Of a stretch of 64,000 nt of DNA, positions 51,933 to 60,054 are shown piece by piece. The stretch covers positions 1-64,000 of the forward strand of contig CAITND010000054.1 of NCBI GenBank assembly GCA_903893625.1, in the 5' to 3' direction. Origin of the DNA: an uncultured Oscillatoriales cyanobacterium. Its GTDB lineage: Bacteria > Cyanobacteriota > Cyanobacteriia > Cyanobacteriales > Microcoleaceae. The position numbers and the translations under genes were made by a program. Positions within the stretch are counted from its first letter, which is position 1, and every line of letters starts with the position of its first letter. The notes below the pieces were generated by a model. The model did no database searches. It had not been told where the DNA came from and was given only the letters and a program-made list of their open reading frames with translations.

Positions 51933-53555
51933 TTACGGAGAAAGATTCCAATTATTTGTACCAGGGGATACAGACCATGCACTCATTGTTACGCTTTTTT
52001 GATTACTCCCACTACAACTGACTTTATCACTTTCAGAAATACTGAACCTGTCAACTAGATCTACACAAAAAGAGTATTGTCCTCCCCAGCTAACTTCCCC
52101 AGAATTATATTCTGCATAGCCATAGACATTACCATTATAGTTTTGAGCTACACTAACTTCTTTACATCCTCCTGATTTAACAGGATACCAACCCTTTGAT
52201 CGTAATCCGGTTCCATCCCAGTAAGCTAATGCGACATAGATTGTTTGATAAGAAGTTTTATTACAAAAATTGACATAGGTATATTTTTTAAGTTCATTAT
52301 ATTGAAAGAGAGATAAACTTGCTAAAGCTGTAGCAATAATTGTACTAATTACAGCTAGTTTTGATAAAACCTTCGAGCGTTTATTTAATTGATCTACTTT
52401 TACTGTTAAGGATCGATTTTCAGATTGCAACTTTTGGATCAACCTATTTTGAGAAGAAGAACCATTTTGAGGTTTTGGTGGAGGTGGGGGTGGAGACTTT
52501 GATGTTAGCGGTTTTGGATGAATAGGATTTTGAACAGATGGAAAAATATCAACGTTTAAAGTATTAGCGCGATCGCACCAATAACAGCCACTAGAATGTT
52601 TACTATAGATATGATTTTTATTTTTACTACAAACAACTAAATCAGTGATAGCAAGCTGTAAAGCATTTAACCAATCTTCAGGAGATGGACGAGAAGAAGG
52701 GGATTGATGACCGTCATTAAAACATTTGAGAAAGCATTTTTCAAGTTCTGGATGTACAACATTTATAGGAATTGTATTCTGACTGGGTTGTAAAAGACTA
52801 TTATTGCCATAAGGCCAATAACCTTTACTAATCGATTCATTTTGTCCTGGTGGATCTCCTGAACCTGACCATTTTCCCATAAAGGGATGATAACCAAACA
52901 GTAGATAGTGAATCATTACCCCTAATCGAAATCGATCATGATATCGAGTTTGTGTCAATTTAGATAAATCTTTACCAATTAATTCAGGAGGTATAAAACC
53001 TTCTACACCGACCGAACAACGATAAACATTACCTGTTTGAGATTCCGTAACTTGAAAAGAATCAGTATCAATTAAAGAAACTAAACTGCGATCATTAACC
53101 AGAATATTTTTAGTATTAATATCTCCAATAATATAATTTTTAGCATGAATCTCTTTAATAATAGAAATAAAATTTAAAGCGATGATATGCAGACAATACC
53201 AGTTAAATCTAGGAGCTTTCTGAATCCTATTTGCAGGGAGATAGACACAGATCATTTCTTTAGCACCAGTAATCTGTCGCATTAAGAAGCCTACACATCG
53301 TTTTTGCTTATCTTTAATTAAATCATTAGGCCAGCTAATGGCAATATGATTTTGACCCGCAGTCGGATTTTTTGGCGGGTTCGCAATCATTAATTCGAGT
53401 TTTTTGGCTTGCTCTTGACTAATTTTATGATAAATTTTCGCTAAATATCCTTTCCGATTCGTTGTCCAAACAGTACCTTCACCACCTTGACCTATTTGTT
53501 GAACAAGGGAAATGGATTGACCTTTACTGTCATAGTAACTTGGGTTTTTGGCCAT
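51933..53555 (-). CDS. TerY-associated protein kinase with C-terminal DUF1036 domain
   Basis: A 540-residue protein. The kinase domain (about 15-300) has the glycine loop IGQGGEGTVW (21-30), K40 (YLAK), and GDINTKNILV in place of HRDxxxxN. DTDSF replaces DFG, and RYHDRFRLGVMIHYLLFGYHPF follows. A proline-rich linker, a coiled coil and a membrane helix (about 390-415) precede a DUF1036 domain (VNFCNKTSYQTIYVALAYWD, about 425-540). It is the last gene of a VWA-phosphatase-kinase operon. The altered HRD motif is usual for this kinase group, but activity needs testing. Confidence 0.87.
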   Translation of the reverse strand: MAKNPSYYDSKGQSISLVQQIGQGGEGTVWTTNRKGYLAKIYHKISQEQAKKLELMIANPPKNPTAGQNHIAISWPNDLIKDKQKRCVGFLMRQITGAKEMICVYLPANRIQKAPRFNWYCLHIIALNFISIIKEIHAKNYIIGDINTKNILVNDRSLVSLIDTDSFQVTESQTGNVYRCSVGVEGFIPPELIGKDLSKLTQTRYHDRFRLGVMIHYLLFGYHPFMGKWSGSGDPPGQNESISKGYWPYGNNSLLQPSQNTIPINVVHPELEKCFLKCFNDGHQSPSSRPSPEDWLNALQLAITDLVVCSKNKNHIYSKHSSGCYWCDRANTLNVDIFPSVQNPIHPKPLTSKSPPPPPPKPQNGSSSQNRLIQKLQSENRSLTVKVDQLNKRSKVLSKLAVISTIIATALASLSLFQYNELKKYTYVNFCNKTSYQTIYVALAYWDGTGLRSKGWYPVKSGGCKEVSVAQNYNGNVYGYAEYNSGEVSWGGQYSFCVDLVDRFSISESDKVSCSGSNQKSVTMSAWSVSPGTNNWNLSP

Positions 53556-53572
53556 ACTTATTGAGGATTAAA

Positions 53573-54805
53573 TCAAATTTTTATTGATAATAAACGAACA
53601 ATACATTCACGCATTAAGTAATAAAATATTCCTCCTAATCCCAAACCAATACTAGAAACTTTCATGATATAAAATAACTTTTGGTTTTCATTTTTGATTT
53701 TTAGTTTTTGTTTATATATATTCCAATTAATTATAAAGATAAGCATAGCAAATATACTTGCTATTAATAAAGAAATAATTAATCTTAAATCTACATTGTC
53801 ACTTAAATATTCATTGTCAATTGTTATATCAAAGAATAAATCGTGGGAAATTGCGTTCCAGACAATCCCTAATAAAACATTGATAATTAATAAATTAGAA
53901 GATATATTATAGCGGTGTCTACTCACTTCAGGTACGTCGGAAAAACCCTGTTCCTCCAAGGAATTCGATTTTTCACCCTCACTGGAAGGAGGAAGAGTTT
54001 TTACGCCACAGTCATACCAACATAATAATAGAGTTTTATCATCATCGGTTCTTTTGTTAATTTCTTCTGATTTTAACCACTCTTGTGTAGAAATTTTTTC
54101 TTCCTCCTCTGACCGAATTTCTAATGCCTTTTTAAACATCTCAAAAAAAGGCGCGTGTGGCTGCCAATCTTTTATATTGATTGCTAGTCTTTCGAGTCCA
54201 TCGGTAGAAGCACAGATAAACTCTTGCGCCCCAAATGATACCTCAACTTGCATCATCTCTAAAGCATTTGAGGCAGTTACAAAAGTGGTTTCATTCGCAT
54301 ACTCTCCTTTACTGGGATGAAATAGTAATTGATATTCTGATTCGGGTTTTTTAATCACAATAAAACCATCTCCGATCTGCATAGCGGCAAGCCAATCAGG
54401 AGTAGCAACCACAACTAGCAAAGTGCAGGATAAATCTTTTGGCGAACAGTTGATTTCCCTCGCTTTTGTGTCAAACGCTTCTTGAACTTTTCTTAAAGTT
54501 TCTTGAAAATCTTCATTAGCAAACTTTTTTAAGATTTTTTCGGATGAATCTTCATTCCGATCTTTTAAGTATTTAGGCCAATCTGCTAAATCTTTTAGGG
54601 CTGTTTCAACTGCTAACTTAGAACCGACATCAGAATGTTTACAACTCCCAGCCCCATCCGATACAGCACCGATAATAACGTCACCATTATTGTCAAATTT
54701 CCCAGAGTCATTAACCCTGATAAACTCAGCGTAATCTTGACAGGGTAAGCTTAATTTTTGATGGCTTGTACCTTCTGCAAAACAAGCGATCGCTTTCCAA
54801 GACAT
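53573..54805 (-). CDS. PP2C-type serine/threonine phosphatase with membrane helices
   Basis: A 410-residue protein. Residues about 1-265 are a PP2C domain: SWKAIACFAEGTSHQKLSLPCQD, GAVSDGAGSCKHSDVGSKLA (metal-binding Asp), LAAMQIGDGFIVI and TDDDKTLLL. Three hydrophobic helices lie between about 300 and 405 and anchor it. It stands 17 bases from both neighbours, the VWA gene upstream and the kinase gene downstream. The triad is known from TerY-P systems, where kinase and phosphatase act in opposition on a common target. Confidence 0.9.
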   Translation of the reverse strand: MSWKAIACFAEGTSHQKLSLPCQDYAEFIRVNDSGKFDNNGDVIIGAVSDGAGSCKHSDVGSKLAVETALKDLADWPKYLKDRNEDSSEKILKKFANEDFQETLRKVQEAFDTKAREINCSPKDLSCTLLVVVATPDWLAAMQIGDGFIVIKKPESEYQLLFHPSKGEYANETTFVTASNALEMMQVEVSFGAQEFICASTDGLERLAINIKDWQPHAPFFEMFKKALEIRSEEEEKISTQEWLKSEEINKRTDDDKTLLLCWYDCGVKTLPPSSEGEKSNSLEEQGFSDVPEVSRHRYNISSNLLIINVLLGIVWNAISHDLFFDITIDNEYLSDNVDLRLIISLLIASIFAMLIFIINWNIYKQKLKIKNENQKLFYIMKVSSIGLGLGGIFYYLMRECIVRLLSIKI

Positions 54806-54822
54806 GAAATTTCCTCACTCTA

Positions 54823-55488
54823 TTAGGTCGCTACCTGACCCCATCCTACAGGTGCAGTTTGTACCATTGTTGTTGTTCCGGGTTGACTATGAGAAACTTG
54901 TTTCATAGATTGACTCAGCCATAAGAACATCGATTTAAAATCAAGACCATTGAGCAATAATGGTGGACGACTTACAGGAGCAATTTGACTTAAAATTTTC
55001 ACATCTGCATTTTGAACACCAACTGCAAAAAAGGAAAATTTCTTATCATTCTCACCCTGTCTGACTCGTTGTGCAGCGTTTTGCCAGTTATCTGTAGGAG
55101 AACCATCTGTAATCAGAAAAACCCAAGGTCGGTAATACTGAGTACCACTATTTATATAATCAGCTTTGCGATTTTCTAGTAAGTCCAAAGCGTAATTGAT
55201 CGCTTCTCCCATCGGGGTTAAATCCTGTGCTTGTAGCTGTGGAGGGACAAACTGATCGATTGTAACAAAATCTTGACGCATTACCACTGGGCCAAAGGAA
55301 ATAACTGCTACTTCTACTCTCTGCTTGGCTAGTTCATCTTCATCTACGGATTGCTTAAACACGGCAACCCCTTGATTTAACTGCTGGATGGGTTGACCGG
55401 ACATGGAACCTGAGTTATCCAATAACAGAACAACTGGACAGCGTGGTTCCTGGTTAATTGCAAAATCCGCTATATCCCCTGTTGGCAT
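54823..55488 (-). CDS. TerY-like VWA domain protein
   Basis: A 221-residue von Willebrand A domain protein. The MIDAS motif is DNSGSMSG (25-32), with later metal positions in LTPMGEAINYAL and LITDGSPTDNWQ. It is of the TerY kind, and is the first gene of the operon with PP2C and kinase genes. TerY-P triads are linked to tellurite and other stress phenotypes in bacteria; the target here is unknown. The N-terminus begins MPTGDIADFAINQEPRCPVVLLLD, a normal start. Confidence 0.9.
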   Translation of the reverse strand: MPTGDIADFAINQEPRCPVVLLLDNSGSMSGQPIQQLNQGVAVFKQSVDEDELAKQRVEVAVISFGPVVMRQDFVTIDQFVPPQLQAQDLTPMGEAINYALDLLENRKADYINSGTQYYRPWVFLITDGSPTDNWQNAAQRVRQGENDKKFSFFAVGVQNADVKILSQIAPVSRPPLLLNGLDFKSMFLWLSQSMKQVSHSQPGTTTMVQTAPVGWGQVAT

Positions 55489-55620
55489 AGGTTTCCTATT
55501 TTTCCCTGGTTTGTCGAACTCCTCTCATGACTGATAATAAATTAACTAATTTCTAGTTGTCTACTGATTAAGGTTAGAATTAATGTTAGAATCGTGTTAG
55601 CTGTTTTTTATGCCCGAAAT

Positions 55621-56124
55621 ATGGCTCAAGTGGACAAAATATTTAGCCAAGCGGCCCAGGAATGGGACTTAGATAGTCTTTATGCTGACTTGGCATCTGC
55701 GAAAGGAAAGCATCTCACTCCCATTGAAAAAGCTCACTTAAGGGGGTTATTGTCTGGCTGTAGTCCCTCGGAAATCGCTCAAAAATTAGATAAAATTCCT
55801 AGAGGTGTAGAATCAGATTTATGTGCAACGATTTATAAATATGTAAAATGTTTGTTAGATAAAGCTGAAAAAGTAGAAAACTGGCGTAAGATTTATGAAT
55901 GGCTTGATGAATCGGGTTATAAATCTAAGCTGGATAACAAAGTTCCTGTTAAAAATTTATTACCTAAACAAAGCGTTATTAATATCACTACTGTTAATAT
56001 TGAACAACATCAAATCGTTTTTCAGTTTCATCTAACAATTCCGACATCAGAAATTACTGAATTATCTATACAAGATTGTAATATTGATGAGAATATTGAT
56101 AATAATCATACGGATAATAATTGA
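55621..56124 (+). CDS. HTH-domain protein of the cyanobacterial signalling type
   Basis: A 167-residue protein divergent from the TerY gene. Residues about 24-85 (KHLTPIEKAHLRGLLSGCSPSEIAQKL, then GVESDLCATIYKYVKCLL) form a LuxR-like HTH domain that cyanobacteria attach to many effector and conflict proteins. The C-terminus (about 110-167) is beta-rich and ends with an Asn/Asp run. No effector domain is attached here. I chose ATG 55621; GTG 55594 is an alternative. It may respond to, or feed into, the neighbouring triad. Confidence 0.72.
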   Translation: MAQVDKIFSQAAQEWDLDSLYADLASAKGKHLTPIEKAHLRGLLSGCSPSEIAQKLDKIPRGVESDLCATIYKYVKCLLDKAEKVENWRKIYEWLDESGYKSKLDNKVPVKNLLPKQSVINITTVNIEQHQIVFQFHLTIPTSEITELSIQDCNIDENIDNNHTDNN

Positions 56125-56160
56125 ATTTATTGTTATTGGGTAAATTACCATTGTTCCCTT

Positions 56161-56230
56161 ATTGATAACATTTGTTTAACCCTTCCTTGTTTTTAGGTTT
56201 AAGCGATCGCTTCACGGCAATCATTTTTTT
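56161..56230. repeat. Dispersed TTTGTTTAACCCTTCCTTG element
   Basis: TTTGTTTAACCCTTCCTTG is followed by a T/G-rich stretch, TTTAAGCGATCGCTTCAC and a T run. The copy at 58482-58550 shares nearly all of it. It lies 37 bases beyond the HTH gene stop. Confidence 0.82.
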
Positions 56231-56283
56231 AAATAAATTGTTATAATGATTATTAGTACCCACTTGTAAGCTAAAACAGTGTC

Positions 56284-56310
56284 TAGGGGCGAGGCGCGCC
56301 TCGCCCCTAC
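56284..56310. repeat. GGGGCGAGG hairpin element, copy 3
   Basis: TAGGGGCGAGGCGCGCCTCGCCCCTA is a perfect palindrome, the best of the three copies, upstream of the DUF433 gene. Confidence 0.85.
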
Positions 56311-56374
56311 GATTATTTGGATTTCCAGCTATTTGTACAACTGATTTAGACTTGCTATATAAACTTTAACAAAA

Positions 56375-56731
56375 ATGATACAATCATTGATTCAATTGCA
56401 CGATTATTTTCATGTTCTTGCTCCTGATGATATCCGAATTAAAGGAACACGCATTAGCATTGAACAGATTTTGTATGAATATCTTTATAATCATCAATCC
56501 CCCGAAGAAATCCAAAAGCATTTTACAACAGTTACATTAGAACAAATTTATGCCACTATTCTTTATTATTTTAGAAATCAAGAACAGGTTTCTGACTATT
56601 TAGAAAATTGGTTAACTGCTACAAATGAAGCTGAAGCAGAACATGATCAAAATCCCCCTACTGTTGTCAAAAGATTGCTGAAGTTAAAAGCTGAACAGGA
56701 AGCGGTTAAGGTGAGTCAAGAATGCCCATAA
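56375..56731 (+). CDS. DUF433 domain antitoxin
   Basis: A 118-residue protein with the DUF433 helix-turn-helix: HVLAPDDIRIKGTRISIEQILYEYL, SPEEIQKHFTTVTLEQIYATILYYFRN. DUF433 proteins of the VapB45 type serve as antitoxins to DUF5615 PIN-like toxins. The gene overlaps the DUF5615 gene by 10 bases. The C-terminal 35 residues are acidic and probably bind the toxin. Confidence 0.9.
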   Translation: MIQSLIQLHDYFHVLAPDDIRIKGTRISIEQILYEYLYNHQSPEEIQKHFTTVTLEQIYATILYYFRNQEQVSDYLENWLTATNEAEAEHDQNPPTVVKRLLKLKAEQEAVKVSQECP

Positions 56732-57087
56732 AATATCTAATTGATGAAAATCTCCCACCTGTTTATCAAGAACAGCTTAAAAACCGTGTTTCTGATCTTG
56801 TTGTTTTAAGAATTGGTGATCCGAATACTCCCTCTATTGGAACGCTTGATCCTGAAATTTTGTCTTGGTGTGAAAAATTCGGATTTATTTTAGTGACTAA
56901 TAACCGCAGTTCTATGCCTGTCCATTTAGCTGATCATTTAAACAATGGGGATCACATTCCTGGAATTTTAGTTTTAAGAAAACAAGCAAATTTTGGTCAA
57001 GTTATTGAGGATTTAATTTTAATTGCTTTAGCTGCGGAGGAAAATGAATATCAAGACATTATTAGTTATGTCCCGTTAAAAAAATAG
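56722..57087 (+). CDS. DUF5615 PIN-like toxin
   Basis: A 121-residue protein with IKYLIDENLPPVYQEQL (first acidic pair), LDPEILSWCEKFGFILVTNNRSSMP and HIPGILVLRKQANFGQVIEDL. It belongs to the PIN-like DUF5615 family, predicted to cut RNA. It overlaps the DUF433 antitoxin gene by 10 bases in the usual antitoxin-first order. The usual aspartate after VTN is Asn here (VTNNRSS rather than VTxDxD), so catalytic strength is uncertain. Confidence 0.9.
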   Translation: MPIKYLIDENLPPVYQEQLKNRVSDLVVLRIGDPNTPSIGTLDPEILSWCEKFGFILVTNNRSSMPVHLADHLNNGDHIPGILVLRKQANFGQVIEDLILIALAAEENEYQDIISYVPLKK

Positions 57088-57146
57088 GGAATAACAAATT
57101 AAAAATGTTAGCAATTATATCTGTTTAACCATTCCTTGATTTTTAT

Positions 57147-57371
57147 ATGAAAGCCGAAGAATTTGACGCAAAATTTGACGCAGGTGAAGACCTCACCGAA
57201 TTTATGGATTTCTCGACTGCCAGACGACCCAACCGAGAAAAGCAAAAAATAGAACTCAATTTACCCCTGTGGATGATTCGCCAACTCGAAGCCGAAGCTC
57301 AAAAACAGGGCATTTCTCCCCAAACCTTTTTAGAAAACTATTTGGCCGAAAATCTTGCCCCTGTTAGCTAA
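57147..57371 (+). CDS. Orphan ribbon-helix-helix antitoxin (CopG/BrnA-like)
   Basis: A 74-residue protein. MKAEEFDAKFDAGEDLTEFMDFSTARRP is the acidic toxin-binding part, and KIELNLPLWMIRQLEAEAQKQGISPQTFLENYLAE is a ribbon-helix-helix DNA-binding domain. This order is found in antitoxins of BrnT or HicA/RelE-like toxins. No toxin gene is next to it: the preceding frame is the DUF5615 gene and the following one is a scar. It may act in trans or be a leftover. Confidence 0.8.
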   Translation: MKAEEFDAKFDAGEDLTEFMDFSTARRPNREKQKIELNLPLWMIRQLEAEAQKQGISPQTFLENYLAENLAPVS

Positions 57372-57374
57372 AGA

Positions 57375-57437
57375 ATGATCAGGTAACTGTTCTATTAAAT
57401 TTAATAACTCTTGCTTAACACTGGGTATTGATGACAT
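57375..57437 (-). pseudogene. Truncated duplicate of the DUF2281-like gene start
   Basis: On the minus strand, from the ATG at 57437, it reads MSSIPSVKQELLNLIEQLPDH, the first 21 residues of the gene at 58249-58491. The DNA is the same but for one base across 63 positions, and the upstream TTTAACCCTTCCTTG element is shared too. Beyond residue 21 the match ends. This is a partial duplication about 1.05 kb away. Confidence 0.85.
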
Positions 57438-57470
57438 TTGTTTAACCCTTCCTTGTTTTTTGGTTTAAAG
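57428..57470. repeat. Dispersed TTTGTTTAACCCTTCCTTG element at the truncated duplicate
   Basis: The element starts inside the truncated gene's start region (TTGATGACATTTGTTTAACC) and continues with CTTCCTTG and a T-rich stretch. The HIP1 octamer seen in other copies is absent. Confidence 0.8.
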
Positions 57471-57526
57471 GATAAAATTTTGATTTTGAATTGTATTAAA
57501 CTAAAAGTAACTCTTAGAAAAGGGTA

Positions 57527-58177
57527 ATGGTGATGGTGACACTGCAACTCAAGCAACTCAGCGTTCCCCCTGGACAGCGTGTGCTGTTTCTGGATGTAAG
57601 CTGGCAAGATTTTGAGGCGATTTTAGCGGAGTTGGGCGAACATCGGGGGGCGCGAGTGGCTTATTTTCAAGGAATTTTGGAGATTAGGATGCCTTTACCA
57701 GAACATGAATTTAATAAAGAAATTATTGGGGATATGGTAAAAATTCTGTTAGAAGAACTAGAAATAGAACGGGAATGTTTTGGGTCAACAACATTTAAAC
57801 GTCAAGGAATGGCGGCTGGAGTTGAACCGGATAATTGTTTTTATATTCAAAATTATCAAGCGATGATTGGAAAAAAACGGTTAGATTTAACGGTTGACCC
57901 ACCGCCAGATTTAGCCATTGAAGTTGATGTTACTTCTAAAACTCAGTTAAGTGCTTATCAAGCGCTCGGTGTTGCAGAACTGTGGCGCTATGAAAATGAT
58001 CAATTGCAAATTTATGTTCTGCGAAATGGAGAATATATTAAGTCTCAAACTAGCCCAATTTTTCCCAATTTTCCAGTCATAGAAGTAATTTCTCAGTTTA
58101 TAGAAATGAGTTGGACAACGGGGACGAGTGTAGCGTTGAGATCATTTCGTAAATGGGTATGCGAAAGGATAGAATAA
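57527..58177 (+). CDS. Uma2 family endonuclease
   Basis: A 216-residue Uma2 protein. WQDFEAILAELGEHRGARVAYFQGILEIRMPLPEHE is the family start, VEPDNCFYIQNYQ carries the active-site acid, and DLTVDPPPDLAIEVDVTSKTQLSAYQALGVAELWRY holds the D-x-E-V-D core. The frame has two in-frame ATG codons at the start (57527 and 57533) after AAAAGGG. It lies between the truncated antitoxin scar and the complete antitoxin gene. Confidence 0.9.
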   Translation: MVMVTLQLKQLSVPPGQRVLFLDVSWQDFEAILAELGEHRGARVAYFQGILEIRMPLPEHEFNKEIIGDMVKILLEELEIERECFGSTTFKRQGMAAGVEPDNCFYIQNYQAMIGKKRLDLTVDPPPDLAIEVDVTSKTQLSAYQALGVAELWRYENDQLQIYVLRNGEYIKSQTSPIFPNFPVIEVISQFIEMSWTTGTSVALRSFRKWVCERIE

Positions 58178-58248
58178 TAAGTAAATTTTGGTCAGGGATA
58201 CCTAATATACCTAAAATATAACAGAAATTAAGCCACACCATAAGTTGA

Positions 58249-58491
58249 TTATCCATAAATTTCTTCATCAATATTCTGAGCTAATGAACCATGAGCAACA
58301 GCCCCAATAAATTCCGCAAGCGGATCAACTTCATGATCCGGTTTTTTTTTCTGATCAAAATTCCAACTAAAAGATTGATTTTGACAATAGATTAAAAAAT
58401 TGACAAACTGCACAACTTCTGGCATTTTATGATCAGGTAACTGTTCTATTAAATTTAATAACTCTTGCTTAACGCTGGGTATTGATGACAT
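58249..58491 (-). CDS. DUF2281-like small protein, probable antitoxin without a toxin
   Basis: An 80-residue protein. MSSIPSVKQELLNLIEQLPDHKMPEVVQFVNFLIY is the typical start of DUF2281 proteins, followed by a linker and LAEFIGAVAHGSLAQNIDEEIYG, the usual end that binds a PIN toxin. No PIN gene follows on this strand; the Uma2 gene is convergent. Its start codon lies within the dispersed TTTGTTTAACCC element. Confidence 0.8.
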   Translation of the reverse strand: MSSIPSVKQELLNLIEQLPDHKMPEVVQFVNFLIYCQNQSFSWNFDQKKKPDHEVDPLAEFIGAVAHGSLAQNIDEEIYG

Positions 58492-58550
58492 TTGTTTAAC
58501 CCTTCCTTGGTTGTTGGTTTAAGCGATCGCTTCACTTTAATTATTTTTTT
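58482..58550. repeat. Dispersed TTTGTTTAACCCTTCCTTG element at the DUF2281-like gene
   Basis: It contains TTTGTTTAACCCTTCCTTGG, then TTTAAGCGATCGCTTCAC and a T run. It matches 56161-56230 closely. It overlaps the gene's start and probably its promoter. Confidence 0.82.
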
Positions 58551-58612
58551 ATATCCTCCCAAGTCATAACATCATCTGGATTCGTTTCATAAGCTATAAT
58601 AGAAATTAAGAA
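58541..58612 (-). pseudogene. Possible C-terminal scar of an addiction-module antitoxin
   Basis: On the minus strand the frame ends IIAYETNPDDVMTWEDIKK then stop (58541). YETxPDDVxTWEDIK is like the end of RelB-type addiction-module proteins. It has no start codon and is cut off by an upstream stop. The match is short, so this is tentative. Confidence 0.4.
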
Positions 58613-58771
58613 ATACCATAATTAGTATAAGATGGAGTAATTCTTGCACAAAAAACCGAAAAATGGTATCATTATTCGCGTATTTGGTCAATTAGATTCT
58701 TAATCCTCTAACTTGTCTTTGATATAGTTGAGAAAATTTAAACAAAATTCCATTTTTTTACAGGAGTCTTT

Positions 58772-59281
58772 ATGCGACAACTATTTTCTGCGATACTAAT
58801 CACGGGTTTGGCTCTGACAAGTTTACCTAAAATTGCCCAAGGGCAAGGTTTACCTGGTATTACCCTGTTTAGTGGGCCTGACAAAACCAATATTTTGAAT
58901 TATTTTCTCGAAAGCGGGCGCTCAGGAGAATGGGATCGTTACAAACTCAGACTTCCGGCGGATAAGTTGAATTTAGCGATCGCCGAAGTTTCCATCACCT
59001 ATCCCGACTATTACAAAGGTACGATTGATCCCGACCGGGTAGAAATTCGGATTAAAGATAAGCCGATCCCCTTAGAAGAAGTGATTTGGGATAAAGAAAA
59101 CCATATTATCCAAATTTATCCTCAAGAACCGATTCCGGCGGGGACAAAAGTAGAAATCGTGATGTCTAACGTCAAAAATCCCACCTTTGGGGGCGTTTTC
59201 AACTTTAACGCCAATATTCGCACCCCTGGAGATGTGCCGATGTTGCGTTATGTCGGAACTTGGATTTTGAGTATTGATTAA
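58772..59281 (+). CDS. DUF2808 domain-containing secreted protein
   Basis: A 169-residue exported protein. The signal peptide MRQLFSAILITGLALTSLPKIAQG has a likely cleavage after AQG. The DUF2808 domain follows, with GRSGEWDRYKLRLPADKLNLAIAEVSITYP, DPDRVEIRIKDK and TFGGVFNFNANIRTPGD. It is a cyanobacterial family of unknown function. A clear GGAG stands upstream (ACAGGAGTCTTT). It precedes rpmH. Confidence 0.88.
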   Translation: MRQLFSAILITGLALTSLPKIAQGQGLPGITLFSGPDKTNILNYFLESGRSGEWDRYKLRLPADKLNLAIAEVSITYPDYYKGTIDPDRVEIRIKDKPIPLEEVIWDKENHIIQIYPQEPIPAGTKVEIVMSNVKNPTFGGVFNFNANIRTPGDVPMLRYVGTWILSID

Positions 59282-59401
59282 TTGTTGACGGTTGGCAGAT
59301 GAGATGTTGACCGACAACCGAGAACAGTCAACAAAATTGTGGTACACTGAAAAATTGTGACTTTTGATTAACAATTAACGAAAAGGCACCGGAGGTAAGC
59401 A

Positions 59402-59539
59402 ATGGCTCAACAAACCCTGCAAGGAACAAACCGCAAAAAGAAAAGAGTTTCAGGCTTCAGGGTAAGAATGCGGACAAAAAGCGGTCAAGCCGTGATTAAA
59501 GCCCGTCGCAGAAAAGGACGGACTCGTTTAACATTTTAA
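59402..59539 (+). CDS. rpmH: Ribosomal protein bL34
   Basis: A 45-residue, highly basic protein. [20 protein letters not shown] is followed by [20 protein letters not shown] and RLTF. It has a strong GGAGG 7-8 bases upstream. It is the first gene of the conserved rpmH-rnpA-yidC-jag order. Confidence 0.97.
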   Translation: MAQQTLQGTNRKKKRVSGFRVRMRTKSGQAVIKARRRKGRTRLTF

Positions 59540-59649
59540 TTCCTTGAACAGAATTAAAAACCACCTATTGCTATTCCCACGAACTCATGGCGATCCCGAT
59601 GGTCAAGCTGAGGGAAATGAGTGAATTTGTGGGTGGCAGTATTTAATTG

Positions 59650-60054
59650 ATGTTACCCAAAATCAATCGACTCCGGCATCCCAAAGACTTCAAAGCCGTA
59701 TACAGCAAAGGACTGCATCGCAAAACCCCTCATTTGACCTTGAGGGCGTTACGAGGTCAACCCCATAGAACAGAACAGTATTCAACGGACTCGTCCTCTG
59801 TTCAACCGACTCGGATGGGAATTTCTATCAGCCAAAAAGTTAGTAAACGTGCTGTGGTGCGGAATCGGATCAAACGCCAAATTCGGGCAGCTTGGCATCA
59901 GTTTTTACCCCTGATCTCCCCCGGCTGGGATGTGGTAATTATCGTCAAACCAATGGCCGATCAGTGCAATTATGCAGAAATTCTGCAAGAATTAAAACAG
60001 TTGTTGGTAGAAGCAGAGGTTTTAAATGGGTATACGGGAGGAAAGTTTTTATGA
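59650..60054 (+). CDS. rnpA: Ribonuclease P protein component
   Basis: A 134-residue basic protein that helps the RNase P RNA cut the 5' leader of tRNA precursors. MLPKINRLRHPKDFKAVYSKGLH opens it, and the RNR motif region SKRAVVRNRIKRQIRAAW is intact. GWDVVIIVKP is the late strand. I chose ATG 59650 over the TTG at 59647. It is 110 bases after rpmH and overlaps the next gene by 29 bases. Confidence 0.95.
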   Translation: MLPKINRLRHPKDFKAVYSKGLHRKTPHLTLRALRGQPHRTEQYSTDSSSVQPTRMGISISQKVSKRAVVRNRIKRQIRAAWHQFLPLISPGWDVVIIVKPMADQCNYAEILQELKQLLVEAEVLNGYTGGKFL

